Positions 22,177 through 33,455 are shown, numbered from the stretch's first letter. The stretch is 64,000 nucleotides of DNA from Plotosus lineatus (GCA_024760905.1 CM045750.1:12601919-12665918); one strand, 5' to 3'. The notes: generated by a model not told the origin, from the sequence alone. Numbers and translations: made by a program.

Positions 22177-22317
22177 GTACCACACCTGAAATGTCTGCTT
22201 TAAATCACAGAATAAAAGAATACAGTCGTAGTTTACACTGTGCTGCCACATAAGTCACCACCTGGACTAAAGTGTCGCAGTATTGTTAATCCTTACAGCA
22301 TAGTGAGTGGTGTAGGC

Positions 22318-22556
22318 CAGGCGTTCCCAACCTTTTTATCACCGCGGACCCGTCAACCCTTGACAATTATACCGCGGGTGGGGGTGGGGGTGGGGGAGGT
22401 GTCATAAAGTCACTACAGTAGCGCGAATGGTCAAGAGCCTACTGTAGTGACTTTATGACACCTCCCCCACCCCCCACCCACGGTATAATTGTCAAGGGTG
22501 GGGGGGTGGGGGAGGTGTCATAAAGTCACTACAGTAGGCTCTTGACCATTCGCGGT
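22318..22556. repeat. hAT-like end containing a triple palindrome
   Basis: Starts CAGGCGTTCCCAACCTTTTT ATCACCGCGGACC, similar to the end at 34682. Three arms follow: arm 1 (22360-22420) and arm 2 (22440-22495) are reverse complements around an 18-nt spacer, and arm 3 (22497-22553) repeats arm 1 and complements 22422-22478. The arms carry G-runs (GGGGGTGGGGGTGGGGG). Confidence 0.8.
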
Positions 22557-23441
22557 TCAGCTCTCGTCCCCCTGAATGCAGTACTCACGGATTGGTGACA
22601 AACCCGGAAGTAACTGTCACATGATTCAAATTCAGCCAATGGCTGAGAGCTTTTGTTTCTGCCTCCTGCTGATTGGTTGCAGATGATGTGTACCTATCTT
22701 TTTTCTCCTTCGCGCACAAGTGATCAACGTGATTGCTTGAATTGCGAATTCATGTTTGTTCAGTGTGTTTTTAATGATTATTTAAGCCCTATGATGTCAC
22801 TCAAACGCCCTGCATCTTCTCTAGCTTCTGCTAAGGAGCCGAAGCGCTTTATTTATTAATAAATATTATCACAGTACAAATTAAAAACATTTTTACTGAA
22901 TCATTACTACATTTTACTGCATTAATTATTATACTCGTGGATTAGCGGCAAACCCGGAAATTACTGGTACGTGATTCAAATTTAGCCAATGGCTGAGAGC
23001 TTTTGTTTCTCCCTCCTGCTGATTGGTTGCAGATGATGTAACATCTCTTTTTTTTTTTTTTCTCTCCTTCGCACACATGTCATCAATGTGATTGTTTGAA
23101 TTGCGATTTCAAGATTTTTTTTTAGTGTGTTTTTAATGATTATTTAAGCCCTATGATGTCACTCAAACGCCCTGCATCTTCTCTAGCTTCTGCTAAGGAG
23201 CCTAAGCGCTTTATTCATTCATAAATATTATCACAGTGCAAAATTTGAATCATGACCACATTTTACTGAATTATTACTGTATTAATGAGTAAGACTGTCT
23301 ATAGAATGTGTTCAAGAGCATATTTTAGCGCATGTAATATCATACATAGGGTTTTAAAACCGCATCAATAACTTGCGGATTTTCATGATCTGCATAAAGG
23401 TCTGGAACCAAACTATCGCAAAAAACGGGTGCCTACTGTAT
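22557..23441 (+). mobile_element. Tigger-like element with tandemly duplicated 5' region
   Basis: Two copies of about 350 bp (near 22573-22925 and 22930-23280) share AGCCAATGGCTGAGAGCTTT, CTGCTGATTGGTTGCAGATG and GATGTCACTCAAACGCCCTG. The first copy reads MMSLKRPASSLASAKEPKRF at 22788-22848, the basic start of a Tigger-type transposase. The frame ends at once. The right end, AAAAACGGGTGCCTACTG before TA (23442), is a terminal repeat. Confidence 0.65.
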
Positions 23442-23672
23442 TACATAATTTTTTAACACAGATTCTGCTTCCACGATCATATCTGAGATTTTCACAGAGC
23501 TCTTGAGATAGCATCCTGGAAACAGCTTGGAGCCGATGCCATGGCGTTTTATCCCTCTTGAGGATATATGTTCCAAATTTAATGCTCAAGAAAGGGACTT
23601 GAATCGGCCCTTAACTCCAAAACATAATCCCACATATAAAACAATTTATCTTCTAAGAACAGGATTCTACAG

Positions 23673-23734
<62 letters not shown>

Positions 23735-24549
23735 TCAGGCTGAGGCAACAAGAGATTTCGTGTGACTGCCGTTTGGTTCATGGACCATGTTATGAGATTT
23801 TCTTATGCATGGAGCTCTGCTCTGTTCTACAGAGAGTTTTCAAATGGTGCTTTCGAGTAGCGTTATTGACGTTGTCATGGTTTTCAGACGTACGCGTTTC
23901 AGTTCAACATTTCTTCTTAGGTACGAAAGTGGGACACAGACATCACAGTAGGTCCGGTGTAAGAGGTGAGCCTGACATGTGAGACCTCTGTGCTAGACGC
24001 TCTTTATAGCTTTAGTGTTGAATACACTCCTAGGTTGCAGTCCTCGCTGATTCTCCAGCTTGGAAGATAAGATCATTGGATACAGGTGACTTGGCTGAAA
24101 GTGTTCATGGACAGCAGCCTCAAGCAGACCACCATATGCAGTACTAACTCATATATATGGTACAATCTTAAGAGTAGTGTGGAGTAAGGGGGTGGTTTCT
24201 GGCTTAATATCACAGCACATCAACTTGGTAGAACTGAGGCAGTCCACATTGCCACTTAATTTCTTGCCAATCTTGACATTGACTGTCCGACAAAGTCATA
24301 TCCTGTCAGAGATAGCCATATCAATTACTTGTGCTGCATCAGGTTGAGCAGTTCGGTCTTGCACAGAATCCCAACGGAATTGGTTCATTTCCAGTTGGTC
24401 TCACTGAGAGCAACTCATCTTCTGGGGATGTGAAGTGATGTGGATGCACAGTCAAGGTAGTACATGCTGTCGACACCAGATCAAAATTGCCAGCTGTGTT
24501 TTGTTTTTTGTTTTTTTTTCCTGGCCAATCTACTCAATGTGTATGAGTG
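23442..24549. other. Unassigned intron 8 DNA
   Basis: Has a (GT)n tract at 23677-23732. The remainder shows no recognisable family; a minus-strand reading between 24150 and 24480 is broken by stops and I do not name it. Confidence 0.4.
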
Positions 24550-24655
24550 TGTTGGCCCTGTGATGGACTGACCAGCTGTACAGGGTGTGCCCTGTCTTTG
24601 CCTAGAGTTGGCTGAGGTAAGTTCCAATCTCTCCATGCCCCTAGTAAAGAATGAA
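24550..24655 (+). repeat. Tail A fragment
   Basis: GATGGACTGACCAGCTGTAC AGGGTGTGCCCTG followed by AGAGTTGGCTGAGGTAAGTT, a diverged copy of the tail shared by SINE families 1 and 2. Confidence 0.5.
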
Positions 24656-24736
24656 GGGGGTCAAAAAGTAAAATGCTTCTTGCGAGGATTCATGGCCAAC
24701 CAGCAGTTAGGTCATGATTAGCGAAACTCCAATATA

Positions 24737-25227
24737 GTGGTCCATCGCTACTTCCTGTTTCAGTTTCTGCGGCTTCAATGCATCGTGGGTTTTTCAAAAA
24801 TATTTATCGAAAAAAAAAAAAGGACATTAAGGAAAAATAGGGAAAAAGTTCAGGAAAATGACACAAAATAAGGCCAATTATGCAAAAACAAAAACCCCCA
24901 AACAAACAAAAACAAAAAACAACCCAAAACCCCCCAACAAAATTACTTACATTTTTGTGAGGTGCACATCTGCGAGTGTGTACTTGCATCTGTATGTGTG
25001 TGTATTTACATCTTATGCATTATTTTTGAATGTTTAATTGTTATTATAAGCATTTACAGCATTGAATATGTATATATTGATATTATATACACATATACAT
25101 GTAGGTATACTTCAGTCGGGGGGGGGGGGGGGGGGTCGATCCTAATTCACGGAAATCGGCGGTCGCGGGGGGTGGAGTGGGGTGGTGTCCTCGGTCCCCA
25201 TTAACCACGGCCAGTGAGGGATCCCTG
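24737..25227 (+). mobile_element. Tigger-type MITE 'GATCCCTCGCTA', copy 2
   Basis: Flanked by TA; starts GTGGTCCATCGCTACTTCC and ends AGTGAGGGATCCCTG. It has expanded homopolymers, including a G-run at about 25119-25135. Confidence 0.7.
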
Positions 25228-25780
25228 TACAGCCCTGACCTTGTGTTGCTGTACTTTTGGGAGTGTAGATGGAGCATGTATTCAGGTTACAAAAATATAC
25301 CTTGGCTGAGAATGCTCATGAAATGTTCAATCTTTGGTGTTCTTTTAGTCTCTGAGCTCTTCTCTGCTGGAGTCTTTATCTTTTCTTTCTCCTTTTCTTC
25401 TCCGGTACTTTCGCAATCACAGCAGAGGAGCCTCCCTCTCATTACACACTGTTTCATCCATCTGATTGGACATCTTCACTACTCACTCCATTGATAGGAA
25501 CTGATTGCTGCTGAACCTCGGAGCCTATCCACTTCAACCATGGTGTTCCTCGGTTGATGTGCGAAGGAGTGAAAAGGTTTTGTCATTATTGATTTAACAA
25601 TTAATAGCTTCACTGCGGAGGGTAGAGGGTGAAATTGAAGCCATCACAGTGAAAATTCCTTATATGGCTGAAATTACGCAAATCTGTTTACGTATCTGTG
25701 TGAAATAGTGTTTGTAAAACCACCTCCGCAGATCTATAGACACTGAACTATAATACACTGTGTGTTGTGATTTCTTTCTG
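25228..25780. other. Unassigned intron 8 DNA
   Basis: No element or exon recognised. Confidence 0.4.
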
Positions 25781-25784
25781 TCAG

Positions 25785-25985
25785 ATCCAGTAGTAAAGGT
25801 TTCAGTAGTTTATGCTACAGTAGCTCTTCTGTGGGATCAGAACAGACATACTCGCCTTCACTCCCCACACGCATCAATAGGTCTTGGGCCCCCATCATCC
25901 TCTTTCAGATCATTGGTTGTCTCTCCTTGGACCACCTTTGGTAGATGCATACTCTGGATTTACTCTGGAGCTGTGATGTCTGCAA
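25785..25985 (-). mobile_element. Left half of a mariner-type fish repeat
   Basis: TTCTGTGGGATCAGAACAGA, CACACGCATCAATAGG and TCTCCTTGGACCACCTTTGG match a very common fish DNA-transposon relic as I remember it. A related piece occurs at 53010-53110. A likely other half is at 27240-27310. Confidence 0.5.
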
Positions 25986-26209
25986 TTTCAATGACTGTGG
26001 TATAAAAAGGAGGCAGGGTTCATCCAAGAGATGAAACTTGAAGGAATCATATTTCAAAGTTCAATGCGCATCAAGGTCTGTTATACTTTGTTTAGCTTGT
26101 GTTAGCTCTGTTAAACTCTACTGTGATTACAACATTCTCTCACAATTGCCGTGAAATCAGAATAGACCATCATCCTTACAAAATTTTTGACAATCATCAT
26201 AATTTCATT

Positions 26210-27095
26210 AGGTTCCCTCAAGAACATTACAGTTTCACCAGGTTCCTTGAAGAACATTACAATTTCTCTAGGTTCCCTGAAGAACATTACAATTTCACCA
26301 GATTCTCTGAAGAAAATTAGTTTCTCCAGGTTCCCTCAAGAGCGTTACAATTTCTCCAGGTTCCCTGAAGAACATTACAATTTCACCAGGTTCCCTGAAG
26401 AACATTACAATTTCACCAGGTTCCCTGAAGAACATTACAATTTCACCAGGTTCCCTCAAGAACATTACAATTTCACCATGTTCCTTGTAGAGCATTACAG
26501 TTTCACCATGTTCTCTGTAGAGCATTACAACTTAACCAGGTTCCCTGAAGAACATTACAACTTAACCAGGTTCCCTGAAGAACATTACAACTTCATCAGG
26601 TTCCCTGAAGAACATTACAATTTCACCAGGTTCCCTGAAGAACATTACAGTTTCACCAGTTTCCCTGAAGAGCATTGCAGTTTCATCAGGTTCCCTGAAG
26701 ATCATTACAATTTCACCAGAATATCTGAAGAACATTACAGTTTCACCAGGTTTCCTGAAGAACATTAGAGTTTCACCAGGCTCCCTCAAGAACATTACAA
26801 TTTCACCAGTTTCCCTGAAGAGCATTGCAGTTTCACCGGGTTCCCTGAAGAGCATTACAACTTCTCCAGGTTCCCTCAAGAACATTACAACTTCACCAGG
26901 TTCCCTGAAAAACATTACAACTTCACCAGGTTCCCTGAAAAACATTAAAATTTCACCAGGTTCCCTCAAGAACATTACAATTTCACCAGGTTCCCTCAAG
27001 AACATTACAACTTCACCAGGTTCCCTGAAGAATATAAAAATTTCACCAGGTTCCCTGAAGAACATTACAATTCACCAGGTTCTCTCAAGATCATC
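26210..27095. repeat. 30-bp minisatellite, about 29 copies, open on both strands
   Basis: The unit is GGTTCCCTGAAGAACATTAC AATTTCACCA with scattered substitutions. Since 30 is divisible by 3, the forward strand reads decapeptide repeats (RFPEEHYNFT) for most of its length and the reverse reads MFFREPGEIV repeats. One indel at about 26318 and a stop at 26766 break the forward frame. No promoter, splice or signal features make it a credible gene. Confidence 0.95.
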
Positions 27096-27330
27096 ACAGT
27101 TGTTTCAGATCGTGGACATTGTGGACATCATGGCTTCAGTGTACAACCAGGTTTTCCCCTGCTTACCAGTAACTTACCCAGAACACCTGTTGTTTTAGAG
27201 ATGAATAGATCCAGTGAATGTATATTGAGTCTCTCAGATCTTCACAATCGCTCATTCTTCCTGCTTCCAACGCATAAACTTTAAGACCTGACTTTTCACT
27301 TCCTGTGTAATACAGCTTAATACATCTTGT

Positions 27331-27335
<5 letters not shown>

Positions 27336-27369
<34 letters not shown>
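27336..27369 (+). repeat. (CT)n microsatellite
   Basis: About 17 CT units with satellites of TATCTCACG after it. Confidence 0.9.
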
Positions 27370-27374
<5 letters not shown>

Positions 27375-27629
27375 ACGCTCTCTCTCTCTCTCTATCTCAC
27401 GCTCTCTCACTGTGATTCACACGAACTGCACGAATGCATCACATGAACAGAATCTGTAGATTATTGGTAGGTTTCTGTGTATGAAAGTGTGGTCCATGCT
27501 TGTCAGGCTCCAACGTCTCGTGTTGAAAACGATACAAAATTCTAAAGTCTTATTTCACAATAGACACAATTCACATTATGACTTTCGCATGTGCGGGGAA
27601 CGTACATGCCAGGTGCGGATTGAGCCGCG

Positions 27630-27812
27630 GTGAACTGTGGGAACGGCATGTATCATCTCGAGCGTTGGAAAAAGCTAGTTTGCAGTATACATGCCTGCAA
27701 ATTTTGGACTAACGCGTGTACATGTCCGCTGCCGTTCACGTTATTTACCTTCTCTACCAAGCTGAAGGAGCCGGAGGGACGCAAACATTGGATTATAGCA
27801 GTACATTTATAA
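27630..27812 (+). pseudogene. THAP-domain-like remnant
   Basis: Reads CSIHACKFWTNACTCPLPF then TLFTFSTKLKEPEGRKHWII AVHL and a stop. Cysteines followed by a 'FxxFP..ExRKxWI' pattern fit the first half of a C2CH THAP DNA-binding domain; the later Cys-x2-His pair is absent. It is inferred to be the N-terminus of a transposase. Confidence 0.4.
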
Positions 27813-27962
27813 TTAAAGTGTTCTTTATTCGAATTTATAGATCCTCTAGACTACTATATTACCTTTTATTTACCTGCTAATTTACCATAAAAATCGGCAA
27901 TGTCAAATTATATATGTAAATTTTTCTTTACATGAAAGAGGTAAATAACAAGAGCTGTCAGA

Positions 27963-28408
27963 TCACGTGGTGCAGCTGTAAAACTTGTATTTACCTTCTT
28001 TGTAGTCATTACGAAGTCGCGCTAGTAGGGGTGCCTGGTCCTTCATTAACAAAAAATCCGCTATGTCAGCGTACATACACGGCGGCCACTTCAATAAGGC
28101 GTCATTTTCTGTCTCCCAGCCGTCTTCAAGTCCCAAGGGGTCGGAAATTGTCACGATTTCCTCATCCACTTCAAATCTCAACAAGCTAGCATAGTCACGT
28201 TGGACTTGTTTAGATTCCTCAGCCTTTGACAAAACTATCGGCAGTTTTTGTAAAGTTCATCTTTACGCTTGCAGGAACAACCGGGAAGACCTCTATGTAT
28301 ACAATACGGCCGAAGGTCGGGAACTTTCCATAAATTAAACGCATCGATAGTGCAGTTCTCATCCACATCAAGGTTTACTTCCGCCACGTTTGGTAGTCGA
28401 GATCCCAT
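27963..28408 (-). pseudogene. SAP-like transposon protein remnant, one frameshift
   Basis: From an ATG at 28408 the minus strand reads MGSRLPNVAEVNLDVDENCT, then WKVPDLRPYCIHRGL and KRKDELYK before a stop near 28237. A second frame continues VLSKAEESKQVQRDYASLLR, DPLGLEDGWETENDALLKWP and LLARLRNDYKEGKYKF. The first part fits a SAP motif (LxxYxxxRGL..K.EL). The rest resembles proteins that sit beside YqaJ/SWIM-type genes in fish transposons, from memory. Confidence 0.5.
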
Positions 28409-28449
28409 GATGCCGTGTGCGAGCCGAGATGCGAATTGTGTCTATTGAG

Positions 28450-29042
28450 TTAATTCATATCAACAGCAGATAATAGAAACCAACTTTTAAAAATGTGGAA
28501 CCTGGGCTGGCTGGGGATGTAAAGAAATAACGTGTGTGATTGCGATGCTGTTGATTAAAAGTGTTACAAGGATTCCTGTTCATGAAAAGCTTATTCTAAT
28601 TCGGTGGGTCATTTGTAGCATTAAACACAATTTGGTTTTCATGGCCGTGAGGGACCGATGCATATGGATTATAATTAGCTGAGCCCTTTTTCATTTAATT
28701 AGCTATGGCCCTGAATATAACTGAGGTTATAATGTTGGTACTGTTACAGAATATGAACATCAATAGTAGAACTACAATTTATATTACTCAAGGAACATTT
28801 AGGATTAAAGAAAGGAAAAATAATATGCAGGAATTTTTTCTAAAGAGATCCGTGGTTCATGTAAATAGTTGCCTGAAAGGTTTTGATTTTAGTTAATTAC
28901 ATGAATTAATGGTGATTAAATATAGTTAAATGAAAGGAGAGACAGAGCAGGAGCTGTCTAATTTTTTTTTTTTGAGAGTATTAAACCCAATTTATATAAA
29001 AACAAAAAACAAACAAAAAAAAAAAGGTGCTATCATGATACT

Positions 29043-29079
<37 letters not shown>

Positions 29080-29535
29080 ACCTCAGTGGTTTTGTTTTTT
29101 CCAACACTCATAGATCACTCGTAGAGTGCAGGTTACCTCTCCCATACACAAATGGATTTTATGAATTAATTATCCTGAACCATCTGACTAACCCAGCAGG
29201 TTTCATGTTTGCATATTTATAATGACATGTGACCTCCTCGCGGGTGTCTTGATGGACCTTTTTCCCCTTGTTGAAGAATAGGAAATTTTTTGTTTAATCT
29301 CATTTTTTTTATTATTAAAAAAAAAAAAAAAAAACATGATCATGTATTACCTGACTGGGTTGCTGCATATGGAGGATGTTTATAAATATTAAACACCTTT
29401 GCATATGTAATTACTGTAAAACCGTAAGGTTCCCTTCATCTCCTTTTTCTTGTTGTTATGCTACACAACTCTTATCCATATTTTAATATTTTGACTTGTA
29501 TGTACTGCTATTATAACCCTGATCAATTCAATATG
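28450..29535. other. Unassigned intron 8 DNA
   Basis: AT-rich. A (GT)n tract at 29043-29078 and an A-run at 29318-29334 are the only repeats recognised. Confidence 0.4.
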
Positions 29536-29650
29536 AGGCCCGGCAACGGTCTGGGAAGCTGTTCAGTGTGTACCCCGTCTCACCCAGAGTCAGTTTGGAT
29601 GGGCGCCAGCCTCCCCCGACCCTAATTAGGATCAAGTTGTTTAGAATACG
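29536..29650 (+). repeat. Tail A fragment
   Basis: GATGGGCGCCAGCCTCCCCC and CCTAATTAGGATCAAG: the 3' tail of SINE families 1 and 2 without a head. Confidence 0.6.
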
Positions 29651-29655
29651 AAAGA

Positions 29656-29855
29656 TTTCCTTTCGGATTGTTCCCCTTTCTCAGGGGTCGCCACAACGAA
29701 TGATTCGCACGTTTGATTTGGCATAGATTTTTACGTCGGATGCCCTTCCTGACACAACTCTTTTATCAAAGGACAGAAAGACGCTGACGTCTTTGCAGCT
29801 ACTCTTTACGAAAGTCAGCAATGGTTCTTTTACATGCTTCTCATCATAGACATAG
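29656..29855 (-). mobile_element. SINE family 1, tail B, antisense, 5' truncated
   Basis: Reversed tail B (GGTCGCCACAACGAATGATT, TTTACGTCGGATGCCCTTCC) joins the family 1 body (TACGAAAGTCAGCAATGGTT). It is cut by the (GT)n tract at 29858. Confidence 0.7.
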
Positions 29856-29857
<2 letters not shown>

Positions 29858-29898
<41 letters not shown>

Positions 29899-29979
29899 CG
29901 TGCGTGCATGCATGTGTCCATAGTTGTGTGTATGTGGACGCATGCATCCATAGTTGTGTGTATGTGCATGCATTAATTG

Positions 29980-30055
<76 letters not shown>
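29858..30055 (+). repeat. (GT)n microsatellites and GT-rich minisatellite
   Basis: GT runs at 29858-29893 and 29981-30051 are linked by CATGCATCCATAGTTGTGTG repeats. Confidence 0.95.
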
Positions 30056-30058
<3 letters not shown>

Positions 30059-30307
30059 CGTGCCTCTGTATGCATGTGTCTGTAATTGTGTGTGTTCATG
30101 CGCACGTCCATGGCCCTGTGTGTCTAGGTGACTGTGTGTCCCCGTGTGTTGGTGAGTGTGCCCGTGTGGACGCGAGTGCTCATGTCCATACTAATGAGGT
30201 CACTATAGTAAAGGACATCCAGATGTCTAAGCAGCATGTGATGTCTAAGCTGGCTTTAAGTTCCCTTTGGTACCATGTGGTGGAAGTGTAATTGAGGTGA
30301 CCTTCTG

Positions 30308-30310
<3 letters not shown>

Positions 30311-30347
<37 letters not shown>
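30311..30347 (+). repeat. (GT)n microsatellite
   Basis: About 18 GT units. Confidence 0.95.
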
Positions 30348-30434
30348 CATGAACATCACCTTTGAACCTTATTTTGCATTTTCTAATTAACTGAGACATT
30401 CACTGCTGTTGGTGTCTGTATAATAAAATGAATG

Positions 30435-30615
30435 TGATGTTTAGGGTAGAGTAGGGGATAGAGTGGTGGGTGGAGTACAGGGGGTAGTGTAGTGGGTTTG
30501 GGAGTAGGGGTGTAGTGGAGTGGGTTGGGAAGTAGGGGTAGTAGAGTGTAGTAGAGTGGGTTGGGTCGTGGCATGGATAGAGTGGGGGTGTAGTGTAGGG
30601 TAAAGTTGGGGCTAG
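30435..30615 (+). repeat. G-rich degenerate minisatellite
   Basis: Imperfect repeats of GGGTAGAGTAGGGG / GTAGTGTAGTGGGTTGGG. Closely spaced G-triplets make quadruplex formation on the + strand possible. Confidence 0.7.
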
Positions 30616-30619
30616 TGGC

Positions 30620-31552
30620 ATGTGTTTTTGTTTTGTTTGTTTTTTGTCTCTGTATCTTTATTTCACAATCACGCGATAATTGACGACACTTTCTGGTCGT
30701 CAGGTTCGAAATTATTAATAATTGTTTCATTTGTGATGAATGCGATAGATTTTTATGGCACCTAGATTTCGGAGAAGTGACAATCATTGCGAGATTATAA
30801 ATGAAATATCTTTGAAATATACCACTACCCAGTGTGTTTACATCCGTGAGTAAACGTAAACCGACAAGACATTCTTAGCCAGTGTCTTCTAACACAAGCA
30901 GGTGCAGCCATTACCACGCAGAACGCACGTTATTCCGCAGCTGAAGTCGAGATGCCCTGGCATGAGCGTAAGTTACTAAGAACTCATGCCACACTGTACT
31001 GTATTTTTTCTAAAGCTGATAAAAACTTAACTTATGATTCTAGTTCTAGTAAATTCTACGCAATCCTGTTTGTTGCCGTGAACAATGAACTTTGTGAGAA
31101 GCGCTGTAGAAATTTGGTTCCATGCAAATATTTCACAAAAAAACTTGAGTAAAATATAAATTAATTATTTCTAATGCATTGCAGGTCTATTAGGTTTAAT
31201 CAGAAAGTTTAAGTTCTCTTTTCTCTGACGTCACCCAGACTGTTACAGTCATTTCTCAGGTTGATGATGTCAGTAAGTGACCGACCGACCGACCCATTGT
31301 GATGTGATGTGATGTTTGCTGTGTTGTAGTTTTTTTTTTTTTTTTTTTTTTTTTTACATCTCTCTCTCTGAACTTGGACTCACATGAGGGTGGTTCTGAT
31401 AGCAGTTCAGCACGGTTCCAAATTGTGTTGGACCACAGTGACACCGCCTTGACACCATGATGGTGTTCGCCATCAACTGGCACTGACCGCCATAAACCGA
31501 AAGATTTTGAAAAGGTTTGGAAGGTCATGATGGTTGAGAACCAACATTTAAT
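30620..31552. other. Unassigned intron 8 DNA
   Basis: Contains a T-run at 31330-31355 and short GACCGACC and GTGATGTGAT repeats near 31280-31315. Otherwise unrecognised. Confidence 0.4.
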
Positions 31553-31866
31553 TCTAATTAGGATCGCTGCTGCCCATGTCAGCCAACTCTGGATGAGGGC
31601 GGATACACCCTAGACAGCTCGCCAGGCCATCACAGGGCCAACACTCAAGCAACCATTCACACTCATTCTCATATTTCAGGGTGATTTAGAACAGCCAACC
31701 AGCCCACTGTACATGTTTTTCGATTTTGGGAGGAAACCGGAGTATCCGGAGGGAACCCACGCAAGCATGCCGAGAACGTAAAATCTCCACACACACACGG
31801 CCGAGCTGGGAGTCGAACCCAAGACGTTCTTGCTGTGAGGCGGATGTAGTAACCATCATGCCACAC
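31553..31866 (-). mobile_element. SINE family 2, antisense
   Basis: Reversed tail A (CTAATTAGGATCGCTGC), body TTTGGGAGGAAACCGGAGTA, and head with reversed B-box GGGAGTCGAACCCAAG and A-box side GATGTAGTAACCATCATGCC. Nearly full length. Confidence 0.8.
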
Positions 31867-32172
31867 ACACACATTTAATAAGAAGTATATTTAAGTTGTA
31901 CGCTTCTTGCAGCTGCCAGTATGTATCAGCTGTAATTATACTGAGAGAAATTGCTTTTCAGTTACAAACTGTTTCCACTTTCACAGACTTAATAGATATT
32001 CATATCAGGAGGAAAAACTTTGGAATCCCATTAATTTGGTTTAATTATTACGATATAGATTGAGGCACTGACTGAGCTCCTGTCTATACTGATGGGTGTC
32101 TGAGTCTAGTGTTAAGTGTAGCCTGGCTTCTTTAAGAGTGGAATGAACTTCAGACCTGGAGGAACTCAGTTA

Positions 32173-32517
32173 TTCATTCATTCATTTTCTATAACCGCTT
32201 AATCTCAATTATGGTCACGGGGAGGCTTGGCACCCATCCGAGCTGGCTCTGGGCGAGGGCAGAGTACACCCTGGACAGCTTGCCAGGCCGTCGCAGTGTG
32301 GAAGCACGCTGACGGCTATGCATCTACTCTTGTTGAAAGTCAGCGATGATTCTTTTATATGAAGCTCACGCCATAGACAGTGAGAGACATGGCCGGCCTT
32401 TGATAACCCAGTTAGTTGCATTGGGCGGACAGTGACAACACGATGAGAGTGGAGCTTGAACCCCCAACCTTAGGATGAGTGATCCAGCACCTTTACCATC
32501 AGGGCACCACTGCCACT
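32173..32517 (-). mobile_element. SINE family 1, tail A, with target-site duplication
   Basis: Reversed tail A, body and head (GAACCCCCAACCTTAGGATG) are all present. It is flanked by GGAACTCAGTTA (32161-32172) and GGAACTCAATTA (32518-32529), 11/12 identical. Confidence 0.85.
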
Positions 32518-32529
32518 GGAACTCAATTA

Positions 32530-33455
32530 ATAAATCTTAATTAATCTTCCTATGTCTCCAGACTACGGTCTGCAGCGAAAGTAGGAAAGGTTAACACTAA
32601 GTTTTATTTTCCCCGCCTTTAACTCACTGAACTGCCTTCGTTTATATCACCTGTTATTTTTGTTTAATTATTCGTTTAATGAGTTCATGTTATAGGCTAT
32701 TATCAGTGTTCCGTGTTTCGTTCTGCGAAAGGTTGTCTACCAAAATTAGATTGTGTGATTCTCCTGATGTCGAGTCTGAGTGGTGGTGTATTCGCCTCAT
32801 TTTTTTTTTCCTTGGCTTTTGGTTTCGTCATGAATAAATTAGTTTTTATTTTTATTTCTGCCCATTGTTGTCATGCCTGTCAATATCAGTGTATTGATGT
32901 GGGACAACCAACGATGTAATGTTTCATGCTTCTGGGGCTTCACTCAGGAGTTCCCCTACAAATGTCTCATGGATGTCCGCATGAAGTGTGAAAAATGTCT
33001 CATGAACTTTCACAAAGCTCCAGCATAGAATCACCTTTTCTACTAAATCTACTTTCAGTGTGCCTAAATAAAAGCAACGTAATGTGTAAATATTGACAGT
33101 GTTACACCATGCAGGTTTTTTCAGCATCGGTGAGATGTGCGCTATAGGGTCAGAGGTGTTGGAGGAAGTATGCGTAGGACGACATGCTCGTCCTTTAATG
33201 AAATTATTTTTAATGGCCTGATGGGAGTTCTGCAGAGGTAGCTGATCTCTGTGCCAATAGAGTGATGCTACCTCTGCTGCTTCATTAAGATAATGCACCC
33301 ATGCATACGCCTGTGTTGTGATTTAAGAATTAAAGCAGCTTAGTTGCATTCCACTGCTTCAACTCCCACAGAGGCTCTGAGCCAGAAGAACAAGAGATGG
33401 AGATATTTTAATAAGCTGTTATTTTTTTCCTCAGGAGATTTAACAGAGCAGTACA
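32530..33455. other. Unassigned intron 8 DNA
   Basis: No element recognised. A small inverted repeat (GCAGAGGTAGCT / GCTACCTCTGC) lies at 33233-33282. Confidence 0.4.

Larger units (their letters stand above)
27558..28449. mobile_element. Deleted transposon with THAP-like and SAP-like coding remnants
   Basis: The ends are inverted: CAATAGACACAATTCAC at the left and GCGAATTGTGTCTATTG at the right. Inside the left end a rightward remnant resembles a THAP zinc-binding domain. Inside the right end a leftward remnant starts with a SAP-like motif. The two converge, as in large fish DNA transposons that encode two proteins. The middle is missing. The target duplication is unclear. Confidence 0.55.

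Noticed and set aside
26187..27065. Repeat proteins of 193 (+) and 167 (-) residues
   Set aside because: They are products of a 30-bp tandem array, open on both strands, with no signal, splice or promoter evidence and a frame-breaking indel.
26210..27095. CRISPR-like array of regular 30-bp repeats
   Set aside because: There are no spacers: repeats are head-to-tail and the genome is a vertebrate.
29830..30131. His/Thr- or Cys/Val-rich proteins in GT/CA tracts
   Set aside because: They are translations of (GT)n microsatellites; the same occurs at 38089, 51485, 59299 and other tracts.
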